Origin: Alkaliphilus metalliredigens QYMF
Lineage (GTDB): Bacteria > Bacillota > Clostridia > Peptostreptococcales > Natronincolaceae
Assembly (NCBI RefSeq): GCF_000016985.1
Contig: NC_009633.1
Coordinates: 1,612,001-1,676,000, forward strand
Direction: 5' to 3'
DNA length: 64,000 nt
The notes under the pieces are model-generated. The model saw only the letters and a program-made list of their open reading frames with translations. It made no database searches and was not told where the DNA came from. The translations under genes were made by a program, and so were the position numbers. Below are positions 18,151-27,574 of the stretch, piece after piece (the first letter of the stretch is position 1; the number at the start of each line of letters is the position of its first letter).

Positions 18151-19471
18151 TCACAATCACGCTCATTCCATCTGTCATAGAGACATGAGGGTTCAGCACA
18201 ACCTTATCTCCCTCTTTAAGTTCGTCGCATATGACCTGAACCTCCAACACATCCTCCACTCCCAGCAACACATTTAATTTTTCAATGGTTCTGTCTTCTC
18301 TAAGAACAAAAATGCTGTATGTATCGTCCCCATTATCTATAAGTGCCTCAAAGGGAATAACCAGTGCATTTTGAGCAATAGCGGTTTCAACCTTGGCCAA
18401 AGCGTTAATTCCCGCAATAAGCCCCTTGGTGTCGCCAGTCACATCAATTTGAACAGGAATTATTCTCTCGTTTGACCCCTGTTTTTGCTCTCCTGTAGGA
18501 CTTATCCGTGAAACAATGCCGTCAACTTCATCACCATTTAAAATATCTGCGCTTATTTTAACCTTTTGTCCTATTTCCATCTTCCCTATATCATATTCAC
18601 TTACATTTGCTACCATTTTAAGGGTGTCGATATTTTCAATTACAAACATAGGATTTTTGTCGTCTATCTCGTCAGCAAAACGACCCACCTTTGCATTGAC
18701 CCTGGTTATGGTTCCTTGTATAGAACTTTTAACCTTACAGTCATCAAGCTCTTTTTGTTTTCTTTTAAGTTCCTTCTTGGCTATTTCTATGCTTTTTACC
18801 TCTGAAGCATTGTTCGAAGACTTTTTTGCATTCCTTATCTCTGATAACTGTGCATCAGTGGCCTGGACCTTCCCGTCCACCACATTAAAGGCGTCGACCT
18901 TTCTTTTGGCCTCATTAAGAGCATTTTCCTTGTCCGTAAGCTCCCACTTACTTCCCATTCCTGAATCGTATAATACCGCTGTACTTTCGTATCTACTTTT
19001 AGCGATGCTATACATTTCCAATGCAGACTCGTAGCTCCTTTGGCTGCCTTCCAGCTCCTCCTTAAGCCTTTGCTCTGCCAAGGTCGTCGAAGTGTCCTTG
19101 CTGCTTTTTCCTTCCGTATTCTGAATCTGCAAAAGCTCAACATTGTCCTTAAGTTTCTCAATTTCCTCTTCAAGATGGCCTGCATCAAGCACAGCAAGTA
19201 CCTGATCTTTTTCCACTTTGTCTCCTTCCTTAACATCAATGGAAAGTATTTCATAGTGAAGCCTTGACACCACTTCAACACTCTCGGTTCCTTCAAGCGG
19301 TGCCCTAAGACTTAAAGTAGACTTTATGTCTTTTTTAACAACATCGGAAACATTTATAGCTACCCCACTGTTAGCAGTAGATTTAAGCTTAGCATTTACA
19401 CTAACCGCCCCTAAAATAAGAGCAAAAGCTACAACTCCTATAATAATCTTTTTTTTCCTTGAAAATTTCAT
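18143..19471 (-). CDS. MacA/HlyD-like efflux adaptor protein
   Basis: This 442-aa membrane fusion protein has an N-terminal anchor (about residues 8-26), a lipoyl half-motif (EVVSRLHYEILSIDVKEGDK), a long helical hairpin rich in K and E (100-230), the second lipoyl half (SIQGTITRVNAKVGRFADE) and a beta-barrel region. In Gram-positive bacteria such adaptors work with a MacB-like permease at the membrane without an outer-membrane channel. It is the first gene of the operon; the divergent two-component system at 19780 is the likely regulator. Confidence 0.9.
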   Translation of the reverse strand: MKFSRKKKIIIGVVAFALILGAVSVNAKLKSTANSGVAINVSDVVKKDIKSTLSLRAPLEGTESVEVVSRLHYEILSIDVKEGDKVEKDQVLAVLDAGHLEEEIEKLKDNVELLQIQNTEGKSSKDTSTTLAEQRLKEELEGSQRSYESALEMYSIAKSRYESTAVLYDSGMGSKWELTDKENALNEAKRKVDAFNVVDGKVQATDAQLSEIRNAKKSSNNASEVKSIEIAKKELKRKQKELDDCKVKSSIQGTITRVNAKVGRFADEIDDKNPMFVIENIDTLKMVANVSEYDIGKMEIGQKVKISADILNGDEVDGIVSRISPTGEQKQGSNERIIPVQIDVTGDTKGLIAGINALAKVETAIAQNALVIPFEALIDNGDDTYSIFVLREDRTIEKLNVLLGVEDVLEVQVICDELKEGDKVVLNPHVSMTDGMSVIVNE

Positions 19472-19779
19472 GTTGATCCCCCTTATAAATAATCAGTTCA
19501 TTAATTTCATTTATATTATACATTATAATTATTAAAAAACAACAACGACATCCTTAATAATTCCTTAAAAATCAACCAGTATTCTTAGATATTAATTTAC
19601 TAAGTAAATTAAAAAATCATCATTAAATTACTTAAAGGGTCCCCCGTTGAGAGGTGATGTCTTTCATGATATTTCCAATGCTTTTCTGACAATTTTTATA
19701 TTTTGGAAAAATATTTTGAAGGATTTTACAATTTATATTTGAATTAAATAAGAGACGAAAATTATTAAGAGGTGTTTCT
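19472..19779. promoter_or_regulatory. Divergent control region of exporter operon and two-component system
   Basis: This is a 308-bp AT-rich region without coding potential. It must hold the promoters of the MacA-like operon (leftward) and the kinase gene (rightward); the latter has AAGAGGTG before its ATG. I see no strong palindrome. Confidence 0.5.
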
Positions 19780-20475
19780 ATGGATAAAAGAACAAAATTC
19801 ATTTTCGATATTTTAACTCTGATCACCATAACAGTGGTCTGCTTAATTAGCGTTCTAGGTAATCATGAAAAGCAGATAAATATTTTAACATTATCAATTG
19901 TTCTTGTGGCCTCCTTTTTATTTCGAACGTTTATCGTATATGAAAAAAAGAGCTATGATAAATTTAAGGTACCCTCAATTCTTATGGAGCTACTCATCGT
20001 ACTACTTATATTGAGCCATGATACGACAAATGTATCTCAAATTTACTTAATTATACTAATTGTAGATGCAGTCTTCTACTATTCCCTTAGATTTAGTATC
20101 ATTTTTACCTTAATTGGCTATCTATTTTTTGCATGGCGAAATTTTTATCATTATCATTTTATCTTTGAGAATACCAGTGATTTTTTATTAACCGTCTTTA
20201 TCAATGGATTGGGATTCACATTTCTTTTTTCTGTTATTTACTTTTTAAAACTGCAAATTCAGCAAAAACAACTACTTGCTGAAACAATGAAGGAATTAGA
20301 GTATAAAAATAATAAACTCAAAGAAACATCCAAGGCCCTGGAAGAAGTAGCTCTTATCAAAGAAAGAAATAGAATTGCCCACGAAATTCATGATACAGTA
20401 GGACATACATTGACCACTGTACTGATAGAAATGGAGGCTTGTAAAAGGCTAATAGACGTAGACCGTGAGTTGTAA
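19780..20475 (+). CDS. Split sensor histidine kinase, N-terminal half
   Basis: This 231-aa part carries about six membrane helices (residues 8-170), a short coiled coil and the HisKA_3 dimerisation box KERNRIAHEIHDTVGHTL, with His204 as the expected phosphorylation site. It is a DesK/NarX-class kinase. The frame ends at a TAA (20473-20475) inside the dimerisation domain, while the same frame continues with the rest of the kinase. A single base change would restore one protein of about 395 aa. The stop could be a recent mutation, a sequencing error or true splitting. Confidence 0.75.
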   Translation: MDKRTKFIFDILTLITITVVCLISVLGNHEKQINILTLSIVLVASFLFRTFIVYEKKSYDKFKVPSILMELLIVLLILSHDTTNVSQIYLIILIVDAVFYYSLRFSIIFTLIGYLFFAWRNFYHYHFIFENTSDFLLTVFINGLGFTFLFSVIYFLKLQIQQKQLLAETMKELEYKNNKLKETSKALEEVALIKERNRIAHEIHDTVGHTLTTVLIEMEACKRLIDVDREL

Positions 20476-20490
20476 AAGGAAAAATTATCC

Positions 20491-20964
20491 ATGGCCCAGA
20501 GTCAAGTAAGAAAAGGATTAAATGATATTAGAACATCTGTCAGATCAATTAAAAATCATGAGGATATAATAGATTTTCCAGGGGCAATTAGGAATATCAT
20601 AATCGAAACCCAAAAACATACAGGGGTGAATATAGAACATGAAATTTTCTTAGGGGATGAGATTTCTCCTGTATACAAAAAGATACTATTAAGGGCTTTG
20701 CAGGAAGGCTTAACCAATGGCATTAAGCATGGTAACAGTACTGATTTTAACTTCCTTTTAACTCAAAACCAAGAAGGCTTAACCTTTATACTCAAGGATC
20801 ATGGATGTGGAACAGACAAGATAAACCTAGGCTTTGCTCTTCAAGCAATGAAGGAAAGAGTCGATGAGTTTCAAGGTGAATTTAAAGTAACCTCATCAAG
20901 GGATAATGGTTTTATCATCGAAATAGAATTACCAATAAGGGGTGGTGTATATGCAGAAAATTAA
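20491..20964 (+). CDS. Split sensor histidine kinase, C-terminal ATPase half
   Basis: In the same frame as the preceding half and separated from it by the TAA and five codons, this 157-aa piece contains the end of the dimerisation helix (QVRKGLNDIRTSVRSI) and the HATPase domain with N-box ALQEGLTNGIKHG and G-box KDHGCGTD. An AAGGAAAAA stretch lies just before its ATG and might allow re-initiation, which would give a two-subunit kinase. It overlaps the response regulator gene by 14 bases. Confidence 0.7.
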   Translation: MAQSQVRKGLNDIRTSVRSIKNHEDIIDFPGAIRNIIIETQKHTGVNIEHEIFLGDEISPVYKKILLRALQEGLTNGIKHGNSTDFNFLLTQNQEGLTFILKDHGCGTDKINLGFALQAMKERVDEFQGEFKVTSSRDNGFIIEIELPIRGGVYAEN

Positions 20965-21613
20965 GGTGTTAATTGTTGATGACCAAAGCCTGATGCGGGA
21001 TGGTTTAAAAACCATCATTGACTTAGAGCCTGATATGGAAGTATTGGGAACCTGTGAAAATGGTAGGGTGGCCATAGAAAAATCTAAAATACTTAATCCT
21101 GATGTAATTCTTATGGATATTAGAATGCCCGAAGTAAATGGGGTTGAGGCAACAAAGATTATAAAGAAGCATGCTCCCCATATGAAAATTATTATACTGA
21201 CTACCTTTGATGATGATGAATATATCATTGATGCCCTATCCCATGGGGCCAGTGGATATTTATTAAAGGACATTGACGGGGATAAGCTAATTAATTCGAT
21301 TCGGGATGCCTATGATGGGACTTTACTTATGCCAGGAACCATTGCAGCTAAATTAGTGGCTAAACTAAACCAGGCTAATAGATCTTCAAATAATGTGAGC
21401 GTAGCTGTAAATAACCACTATTATGAAAAACTATCGGAAAGAGAAATTGAAATAGCAAAGCTTATGCTAGAGGGATTGAATAATAAAGAAATTGCTTCAG
21501 AGCTCTTTATCACCCAAGGTACAGCAAAAAATTATATTAGTAGTATATACAGCAAAATAGGTGTAAGGGATAGAACCAATGCAGTGTTATTTTTTAGAAG
21601 CCATGGTTTCTAA
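20951..21613 (+). CDS. NarL/FixJ-family response regulator
   Basis: This is a 220-aa regulator with a receiver domain (VDDQ acidic pair, phospho-acceptor Asp56 in VILMDIRMP, Lys in YLLKDID) and a LuxR-type helix-turn-helix (LSEREIEIAKLMLEGLNNKE). The ATG at 20951 is 9 bases from AAGGGGT; a GTG at 20942 is less likely. It is co-transcribed with the split kinase and probably controls the divergent MacAB-like operon, a common clostridial arrangement for sensing envelope-active compounds. Confidence 0.9.
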   Translation: MQKIKVLIVDDQSLMRDGLKTIIDLEPDMEVLGTCENGRVAIEKSKILNPDVILMDIRMPEVNGVEATKIIKKHAPHMKIIILTTFDDDEYIIDALSHGASGYLLKDIDGDKLINSIRDAYDGTLLMPGTIAAKLVAKLNQANRSSNNVSVAVNNHYYEKLSEREIEIAKLMLEGLNNKEIASELFITQGTAKNYISSIYSKIGVRDRTNAVLFFRSHGF

Positions 21614-21664
21614 AAAATATGACTCCTGTCACCGATCAATATGACTATAGATACTAATCATATG

Positions 21665-21708
21665 ACTCCTTTATTTCGTATAATAATAACGAATAAAGGA
21701 GTTTTTTA
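21665..21708 (+). terminator. Terminator after the response regulator
   Basis: ACTCCTTTATT and its complement AATAAAGGAGT form a long stem with one bulged T, followed by six T residues. Confidence 0.85.
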
Positions 21709-21742
21709 TTTGAGTCTATAAATTGTCAAGGAGGAAATTTTT

Positions 21743-22984
21743 ATGAATACTAGTGTGAAAACTGATAAATCAATTAACCATCAGCCTGTTAAAGCGGCAA
21801 GTAGAATCAAGGAGATTGACATTGTAAGGGGCTTCGCTCTATTTGGGGTTTTATTAGTGAATGTCGTTTATTTTAGCAGCATAACCCTTGAAAGCTTAAC
21901 TGGTGGCGTAACGCCCCTGTCAAATCCGCTAATGCTAACATCTTCTCTAGATAGAATTTTTGCTATCATCATACAACTCTTTGGAGAGGGTAAATTCTAT
22001 ACGATATTTTCTTTTTTATTTGGCCTAGGGTTTTATATCTTTATTCAACGGGCAGAGGAAAAGGGGCTTTCCGCAAAACATCTATTTAAAAGAAGGCTTT
22101 TTATACTTTTAATATTTGGTCTTTTGAATCTGTTTCTTGTTTGGTATGGTGATATTCTACACGCATATGCCCTGGGTGGTTTTATCCTATTAGGATTTAG
22201 AAACAAGTCAATAAAACATATTAAACGCTGGATCATTATATTATTAATTATCTCAACAGTAATCGCTACCTTAATGACTGCATCTCCTATAGCAATTGAC
22301 ACACACTTTCATTATGAAAGCTATTTTTCCTATAACGAAGGTGTGACCAATTCATTTAATATATATGGAAGTGGCACTTACTTTGAAATAATTAAATACA
22401 GAGCAGTAAATGAAATTCCCTATGTTTTAATATATCTTTTATTTGTGATACCTAAAACACTTGCTATGTTCCTATTGGGTATGATCTGTGGAAAGTTAAA
22501 TATTTTCAATAAACTAGATGAAAGTGATACATTCATAAAGAAGGGGTGGAAAATAACAGGAGCTGTAGGCCTTTCCACTACAATAATATGTATTATATTT
22601 GGCTATTTTTATTTACCTAGCCTGATGGTTTCATCTTTAGTATTTGGATTATTTTATGAAGTAGGGACTGTATTTTTATCCTTGTTCTATATTACATCCC
22701 TGCTACTATTAATGAAAAGGGAAGTTTATTCTAAAATATTGAGCCCTCTTCAAAGCGTTGGTAGGATGGCACTTACGAACTATCTTGTCCAATGTATTTT
22801 ATGCTCCTTAATTTTTTATGGTCATGGCCTAGGCCTTATAGGTAGAATCGGGATATTTGAAGGTGTCGTTTTTACTCTGGCTTTGTTTAATCTGCAAATT
22901 GTCACCAGTAATATTTGGTTTAAGTATTATCATTTTGGACCCTTTGAATGGGTATGGAGAAAGCTCACATATGCAAGCAGCTAG
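21743..22984 (+). CDS. DUF418 family membrane protein (YeiB-like)
   Basis: This 413-aa protein has about ten hydrophobic helices. The family start RIKEIDIVRGFALFGVLLVN, the central FSFLFGLGFYIF and the C-terminal FGPFEWVWRKLTY motif are typical of DUF418/YeiB proteins, which are related to membrane acyltransferases of unknown substrate. The ATG follows AAGGAGGAA. It stands between the terminator at 21665 and a serine hydrolase gene. Confidence 0.85.
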   Translation: MNTSVKTDKSINHQPVKAASRIKEIDIVRGFALFGVLLVNVVYFSSITLESLTGGVTPLSNPLMLTSSLDRIFAIIIQLFGEGKFYTIFSFLFGLGFYIFIQRAEEKGLSAKHLFKRRLFILLIFGLLNLFLVWYGDILHAYALGGFILLGFRNKSIKHIKRWIIILLIISTVIATLMTASPIAIDTHFHYESYFSYNEGVTNSFNIYGSGTYFEIIKYRAVNEIPYVLIYLLFVIPKTLAMFLLGMICGKLNIFNKLDESDTFIKKGWKITGAVGLSTTIICIIFGYFYLPSLMVSSLVFGLFYEVGTVFLSLFYITSLLLLMKREVYSKILSPLQSVGRMALTNYLVQCILCSLIFYGHGLGLIGRIGIFEGVVFTLALFNLQIVTSNIWFKYYHFGPFEWVWRKLTYASS

Positions 22985-23129
22985 GTTAAGTAAAAATACA
23001 GGCATCAAACGGTGTATTCCCTTTGGTGCCTTAACAAAACCACACTTGCTTTTAAGGTAAGGCTCTGGGTCATGGCGTGTTTTTTAAGAGCGTAATTTAA
23101 ATATGTTTTGAATGAAGGGAGAGAAATTA

Positions 23130-24263
23130 ATGGGCAAATTTAGAAAAAGAAAAATAATTACAGTGATTTTACTAATATTGATTACAATTGTAGCAATGAC
23201 TCAGGTTAGGGGTTATATGACTTGGCGCAATATGGATACATTTCAACGGTTTGCAATAAGTGTGGGAGGATCGGTTGATGATAAAAAAGTTTTGGGTTCC
23301 GTAGTGAAGATAGAATCAAAGGATAAAACATTACAATATGAAGCTGCAGAGGGTAATTTATCTACCGATGATATATTTTGCATAGCAAGTACAACAAAAA
23401 TGTTTACAGCCACAATTATTTTCCAATTAGTTGATGAAGGTTTGATGCAATTAACAGATACTCTTGATATGTATCTTACACAGGATGAATTAGAAGGACT
23501 GCACTACTATAATGGTCATAATTATGCTCAATCCATTACAATTGAACAATTAATTTCTCAAACAACTGGGTTGCCAGATCACTATTTGGAAGAAGTAGAT
23601 AACAAATCAATTTTTGAAGAAATAGTAGAAGAAGATAGAACCTATGAATTTGAAGATTTTCTGCAAAGAGTCAAAATGCTGGAACCTCACTTTGTGAATG
23701 GTACAGAAGGAAAAGCTTATTATGCTGATATAAACTTTGATATCTTAGGCCTTATAGCGGAGCGTTTGACAAAGAAGGGTTTAGAAGCGTTATATCACGA
23801 AAGAATTTTTGATCCTTTGAGGTTAGAAAATACAAGCTTGGCAACAGTAAATAGTCAGTTCGCACCAATATACCTAAATGAAGAAATCTTCGAAGTCGCT
23901 TTAGCCAAATCAAGCATGGGGGCTAGTGGAGGTCTTATCTCAAATGTTAATGATCTGATGATATTCTTAAGAGGATTTATGGAGGGGGAATTATTTTCTA
24001 GTTCTCATATTGATAGAGGAGATTGGAATGAAATTCAATTTGATTACCATCAGTACAGGAATGGGTTGATGCGTTTTGAATTGACAGGAGTATGGTCTTT
24101 ATTTGGAAGCTATGAACTCATAGGTCATTCAGGATCAACAGGAGGGTTTGCTTTTTATTCTCCAGAAAAAGAAGTTTATATCGTTGGTACGACAAATCAA
24201 GCCACGGATCCTTCGATACAATATAGATTGATGAATCAATTAATTGGGAGTATAGGTGATTAA
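23130..24263 (+). CDS. Serine hydrolase of the beta-lactamase/penicillin-binding class C family
   Basis: This 377-aa protein has an N-terminal membrane anchor (ITVILLILITIVAMT) and an outside-facing catalytic domain. The SxxK motif is seen in IASTTKMFTATI, the YxN-equivalent in YYADINFDILG (an Asp replaces the usual Asn) and the third motif as GHSGSTGG. Family members are D-alanyl peptidases, esterases or beta-lactamase-like enzymes. The ATG at 23130 is preceded by AGGGAGA; an earlier ATG at 23112 overlaps that site. No operon partner is evident. Confidence 0.85.
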   Translation: MGKFRKRKIITVILLILITIVAMTQVRGYMTWRNMDTFQRFAISVGGSVDDKKVLGSVVKIESKDKTLQYEAAEGNLSTDDIFCIASTTKMFTATIIFQLVDEGLMQLTDTLDMYLTQDELEGLHYYNGHNYAQSITIEQLISQTTGLPDHYLEEVDNKSIFEEIVEEDRTYEFEDFLQRVKMLEPHFVNGTEGKAYYADINFDILGLIAERLTKKGLEALYHERIFDPLRLENTSLATVNSQFAPIYLNEEIFEVALAKSSMGASGGLISNVNDLMIFLRGFMEGELFSSSHIDRGDWNEIQFDYHQYRNGLMRFELTGVWSLFGSYELIGHSGSTGGFAFYSPEKEVYIVGTTNQATDPSIQYRLMNQLIGSIGD

Positions 24264-24486
24264 AATTTTTTTCGAAATATAGAACTAAGTTCCTAAGAAA
24301 TTATTGGGAAAAAGCTTATTACTAAGTAATATTTATGCATATCTATTGATTGAGGTTAATATATATTAAATTGAATATATATACAAAATATAGACAAAAT
24401 ATGCAAAAATCTATTGAAACACTTTTGGGCATATGTTACTCTAGAAAATGTGCACCGTAGTTAAGACAAAATGGGGGTTTGTAATT

Positions 24487-25842
24487 ATGATAAATAAGTT
24501 GAAGTTTGTATTGTTATCTATTTTTGGATTTATTTTTTTTCTAATGCCTTTTAGTATTAATGGAGAAAGTAAAATTGCTATATCTCACATAGTAAATTTT
24601 GTTACAGGTAATATGCTTGATTCATTTATGGGTTTCACTATTATTTGCGCATGGATTGTATTAATTGCAACTATGGTTTTTATTTTTTACTCTTCAAAAA
24701 ATGAGTTTGTTAATTCTGTATTCAAAGCATCACCTTTAAATGTTGTATTAAGGGTAGTTGGCTCATTTTTATACCTTATGGTGATTAATAATTGGTTTCA
24801 AAACCATGCGTTTGCAGGTATGATTTTAGATGGCGATACTGGCGGGCTGATGGCAGGAGATGGTGGTCTTTTAACCACACTTTATATAACATTCTTTGTA
24901 GGTATTATTGCCCTTCCTTTATTAACACATTTTGGTATTGTTGAATTTATAGGGATTTTACTAGGTCCCATAGTTAAAAAGTTGTTTAAAGTACCAGGCT
25001 ATTCAACTATCGATGCCATTGCATCCTTTGTTGGTGATGGTACAATTGGTATTGTGGTAACGGACAACCAATATCAAAGAGGATACTATAATAGAAGAGA
25101 AGCTTATATAATTGCAACCAGTTTTTCTATTGTAGGTATCGCATTTGCTTCTGCAGTAGCTGAAGAACTAGGGTTTGGGCATATTTTCCCAATATTTTAT
25201 GGATCTATCGCATTAGTAACTGTTATATTGGCTTTTATTACATCTAGAATGTCACTTAAGAAATTTCCACCAACTTACTATGAAGGGGTAACTCCTAATA
25301 GAATTGAGATTCCAAAAAATAAAACTGTTTTACAGCATTCATATGAATCTGCAATAAAGCAGGCAGGAGATGCGAAAATTGGAGAAGTAATGATTCAGGC
25401 GTTAAAAAATGTTGTTAACATATACGTTGGCTTCTTACCTATCATTATGGCGGTTGGAACATTATCCTTGGTAGTAGCAGAATATACCCAGTTTTTTAAT
25501 ATCATTAGTGCACCACTGGTACCTTTATATACTTCAATAGGATACAGCAAAGAAGTAGCAGGAGCCATGGCACCAGCATCGGTTGCTGGGTTTGCTGATA
25601 TGTATTTACCGGCCTTGTTTATAAGTGGATCGGCTTCTGAAGCTTCAAGATTTTTTATTGGTGTATTAGCATTTACCCAGTTAGTATTTATGTCTGAAAC
25701 TGGAATGATTTTAGTTAAAAGTAAAATTGGTTTGAGCTTTTGGGATGTAACTAAAGTATTTCTTTTTAGAACTATGATGTCTATACCGATATTAATAGTG
25801 ATAACAAATATTTTAGCTACTTTAGGTGTAATATCGTTTTAA
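24487..25842 (+). CDS. YjiH family membrane protein (nucleoside-recognition/gate domain)
   Basis: This 451-aa integral membrane protein has about ten helices and two gate-type repeats: FVGDGTIGIVVTDNQYQRGY with YNRREAYIIATSFSI, and later AGAMAPASVAGFADMYLP. These match YjiH/SpmA-like transporters of unknown substrate. The in-frame ATG at 24448 has no ribosome site, while GGGGGT precedes the ATG at 24487. It is monocistronic. Confidence 0.85.
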   Translation: MINKLKFVLLSIFGFIFFLMPFSINGESKIAISHIVNFVTGNMLDSFMGFTIICAWIVLIATMVFIFYSSKNEFVNSVFKASPLNVVLRVVGSFLYLMVINNWFQNHAFAGMILDGDTGGLMAGDGGLLTTLYITFFVGIIALPLLTHFGIVEFIGILLGPIVKKLFKVPGYSTIDAIASFVGDGTIGIVVTDNQYQRGYYNRREAYIIATSFSIVGIAFASAVAEELGFGHIFPIFYGSIALVTVILAFITSRMSLKKFPPTYYEGVTPNRIEIPKNKTVLQHSYESAIKQAGDAKIGEVMIQALKNVVNIYVGFLPIIMAVGTLSLVVAEYTQFFNIISAPLVPLYTSIGYSKEVAGAMAPASVAGFADMYLPALFISGSASEASRFFIGVLAFTQLVFMSETGMILVKSKIGLSFWDVTKVFLFRTMMSIPILIVITNILATLGVISF

Positions 25843-25879
25843 TGAATAACGTTCTTTATATTTTGTTTTGGATAAGTTC

Positions 25880-26135
25880 GTTTTAGTGCGTTGCACTGGA
25901 AGGAGCTTATTTTTATGTAATAGGAAAGCACTGCTTTCCTATTATATAAAAACGAGGGGGTGTAGGGGATGAAATCCCCCGCTCGATTTAGCAAGGTGCT
26001 CAGGCTGCAAAACAGCCGTCGAAGGAAATCTAGGGTTTCCTATAAGCGATCAACACAATTTAGTTTACTAAATTGTGTTGATCGCTTAGTTATTATATCC
26101 AACGAAAGCGTCGAAGACGCACTTTCTATAAATTT
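25880..26135. other. Cluster of strong hairpins without coding capacity
   Basis: At least four inverted repeats follow each other: AATAGGAAAGC/GCTTTCCTATT (25919-25943), GGGGAT/ATCCCC, a 46-bp perfect palindrome (26043-26088), and GAAAG/CTTTC (26103-26125). Base composition is richer in G and C than in the flanks. It could be a structured RNA, a set of nested terminators, or the end of a lost mobile element. No family is recognised. Confidence 0.45.
26043..26088. repeat. 46-bp perfect palindrome
   Basis: The 22-base arms (TAAGCGATCAACACAATTTA with GT) are perfectly complementary around a central TT. There is no T-run directly after it, so a simple terminator is not the best explanation. Confidence 0.8.
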
Positions 26136-26376
26136 CATTTAATTTGTATCTTTACTGGAATTATAATTCACATGCATTTCCTATTTCATTAATTCCACCG
26201 ATATTCATTGCAAAGCTGTTCAATAGAATTATGAAAAATGAAGGTGGAAATCGAAAATTGGAAGAAACCCATAAAATATAAATTAGGAACATGGTGAAAT
26301 ACCTCTTACAATGACGGCAATGGTAGCGTTTATCACCTTCGCCGGTGGTGTTTCATTAATAGAGATATCAAAATAT
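26136..26376. other. Non-coding or fully decayed stretch
   Basis: Short open segments such as MTAMVAFITFAGGVSLIEIS (26312-26370) look like membrane-protein remnants, but no family can be assigned and stops interrupt every frame. Confidence 0.3.
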
Positions 26377-26530
26377 TTAATTCAACATATACAGAATCCT
26401 TATTGAATAATTTAACTGAAAGGTATTTTCTCCATCTTTTAAATCCATTCCTAAGATATCTTCAATTTCTTGAATTCTATAACCCATAGTATTTCTGTGA
26501 ATAAAAAGTTTTTCAGCAGTTAAATTTATA
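26377..26530 (-). pseudogene. PucR/CdaR-type regulator C-terminal remnant
   Basis: The minus strand reads LTAEKLFIHRNTMGYRIQEI followed by EDILGMDLKDGENTFQLNYS, the C-terminal helix-turn-helix of PucR-family purine or sugar-acid regulators. About 50 residues up to the natural stop remain and the upstream part of the gene is missing. Confidence 0.6.
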
Positions 26531-26639
26531 TTAAGGTATCATAGGCATTAACTTAACCCATGTTATTCCAAGGTAAAAATTACATTTCAAAAAAAACATG
26601 AAAAATAGGAATCTCAAAGTGACCATCACATCACAAAGG

Positions 26640-26971
26640 AGAGATTCCCATGAAGATATCTTCATCACTTATTATACAATTTATTCGGTTGTTTGATAAC
26701 AATAAAATTATGGAAACACGGCTATCGCACGAAATGCACTAAAAGATGGATGGAAACCAAATGATGAGAGATTTAAAAATGATCTAGAAAGGCATATGGA
26801 CTTTTTAAATACCTATAATATGCTGCCCACTGATTCTAAAGAACTCGTTGAGACCACTTGGTTTTTTATTGAGGATGACTTTCGCAGAGATATGTTAGAA
26901 AGTCAACAAACAGGACTTAGTTATTACTTTTATACAGTAGCAGAAATGTATGCATTAAAAAAAGATGAATA
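26640..26971 (+). pseudogene. Fragmentary genes with a fusion scar
   Basis: An AAAGGAGAG site and ATG at 26650 start MKISSSLIIQFIRLFDNNKI, resembling a transposase N-terminus next to an inverted repeat (GGAATCTC/GAGATTCC at 26608-26649). Around 26720 another frame takes over and runs as ARNALKDGWKPNDERFKNDL to a stop at 26971; this is the C-terminal end of an unrecognised soluble protein. Neither part is complete. Confidence 0.4.
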
Positions 26972-27235
26972 AACACCAATTACTATCACCACACACGTTG
27001 AAGCCGTAATACTACCTATGAAGTAAGTCGTGTTACAGTTTCAACAAAGTTTTCCCAAGAGAAGCAAAGCTACGATTGCTAGAAAACGACTGCTGAGTGT
27101 ATTGCATTGATAGAGAGAAAATAGGTTGAGAAGAGTGATTTGGAAGATTTTACATAAAAAAAACCATTTACAAAAGCTAGATATTGACGTACTATATACA
27201 TAGATGTTCGATGCATTTATAAAGGAGGTATATTT

Positions 27236-27574
27236 ATGAAAATAAACAAAGATCTTATGAAGGGGAGTACATCAATGCTGATACTTAATTTACTGAGCAC
27301 CGAAAATATGTATGGTTATCAGATGGTTAAGGAACTTGAAAAGCGTTCAGACAATACCTTCACCCTAAAGGAAGGTACAATGTACCCAATCCTACACACT
27401 TTAGAAAGCGAGGGAATGGTTGAATCCTATTGGGATGAAGGAACCACGGCACGTAAGCGAAAATATTATCAGATTACCGGTAAAGGAAAAAAACTATTAC
27501 TAGAGAAGAAAAAAGAATGGGAGCTTTACAGCAGTACAGTTAATAAGGTGATAGGTGGTGTCTGCTTTGAATAA
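27236..27574 (+). CDS. PadR-family transcriptional regulator
   Basis: This 112-aa winged-helix repressor has LMKGSTSMLILNLLSTENMY and the wing motif FTLKEGTMYPILHTLESEGM, both characteristic of PadR subfamily 1. AAAGGAGG precedes the ATG. Its end overlaps the next gene by 20 bases, so the regulator and the SEDS protein are translationally coupled. PadR proteins often autoregulate such two-gene units in response to membrane-active compounds. Confidence 0.92.
   Translation: MKINKDLMKGSTSMLILNLLSTENMYGYQMVKELEKRSDNTFTLKEGTMYPILHTLESEGMVESYWDEGTTARKRKYYQITGKGKKLLLEKKKEWELYSSTVNKVIGGVCFE

Noticed and set aside
18516-19034. 172-aa plus-strand ORF opposite the MacA-like gene
   Set aside because: Antisense shadow of a clear adaptor protein; composition (S, F, L rich) reflects the complement.
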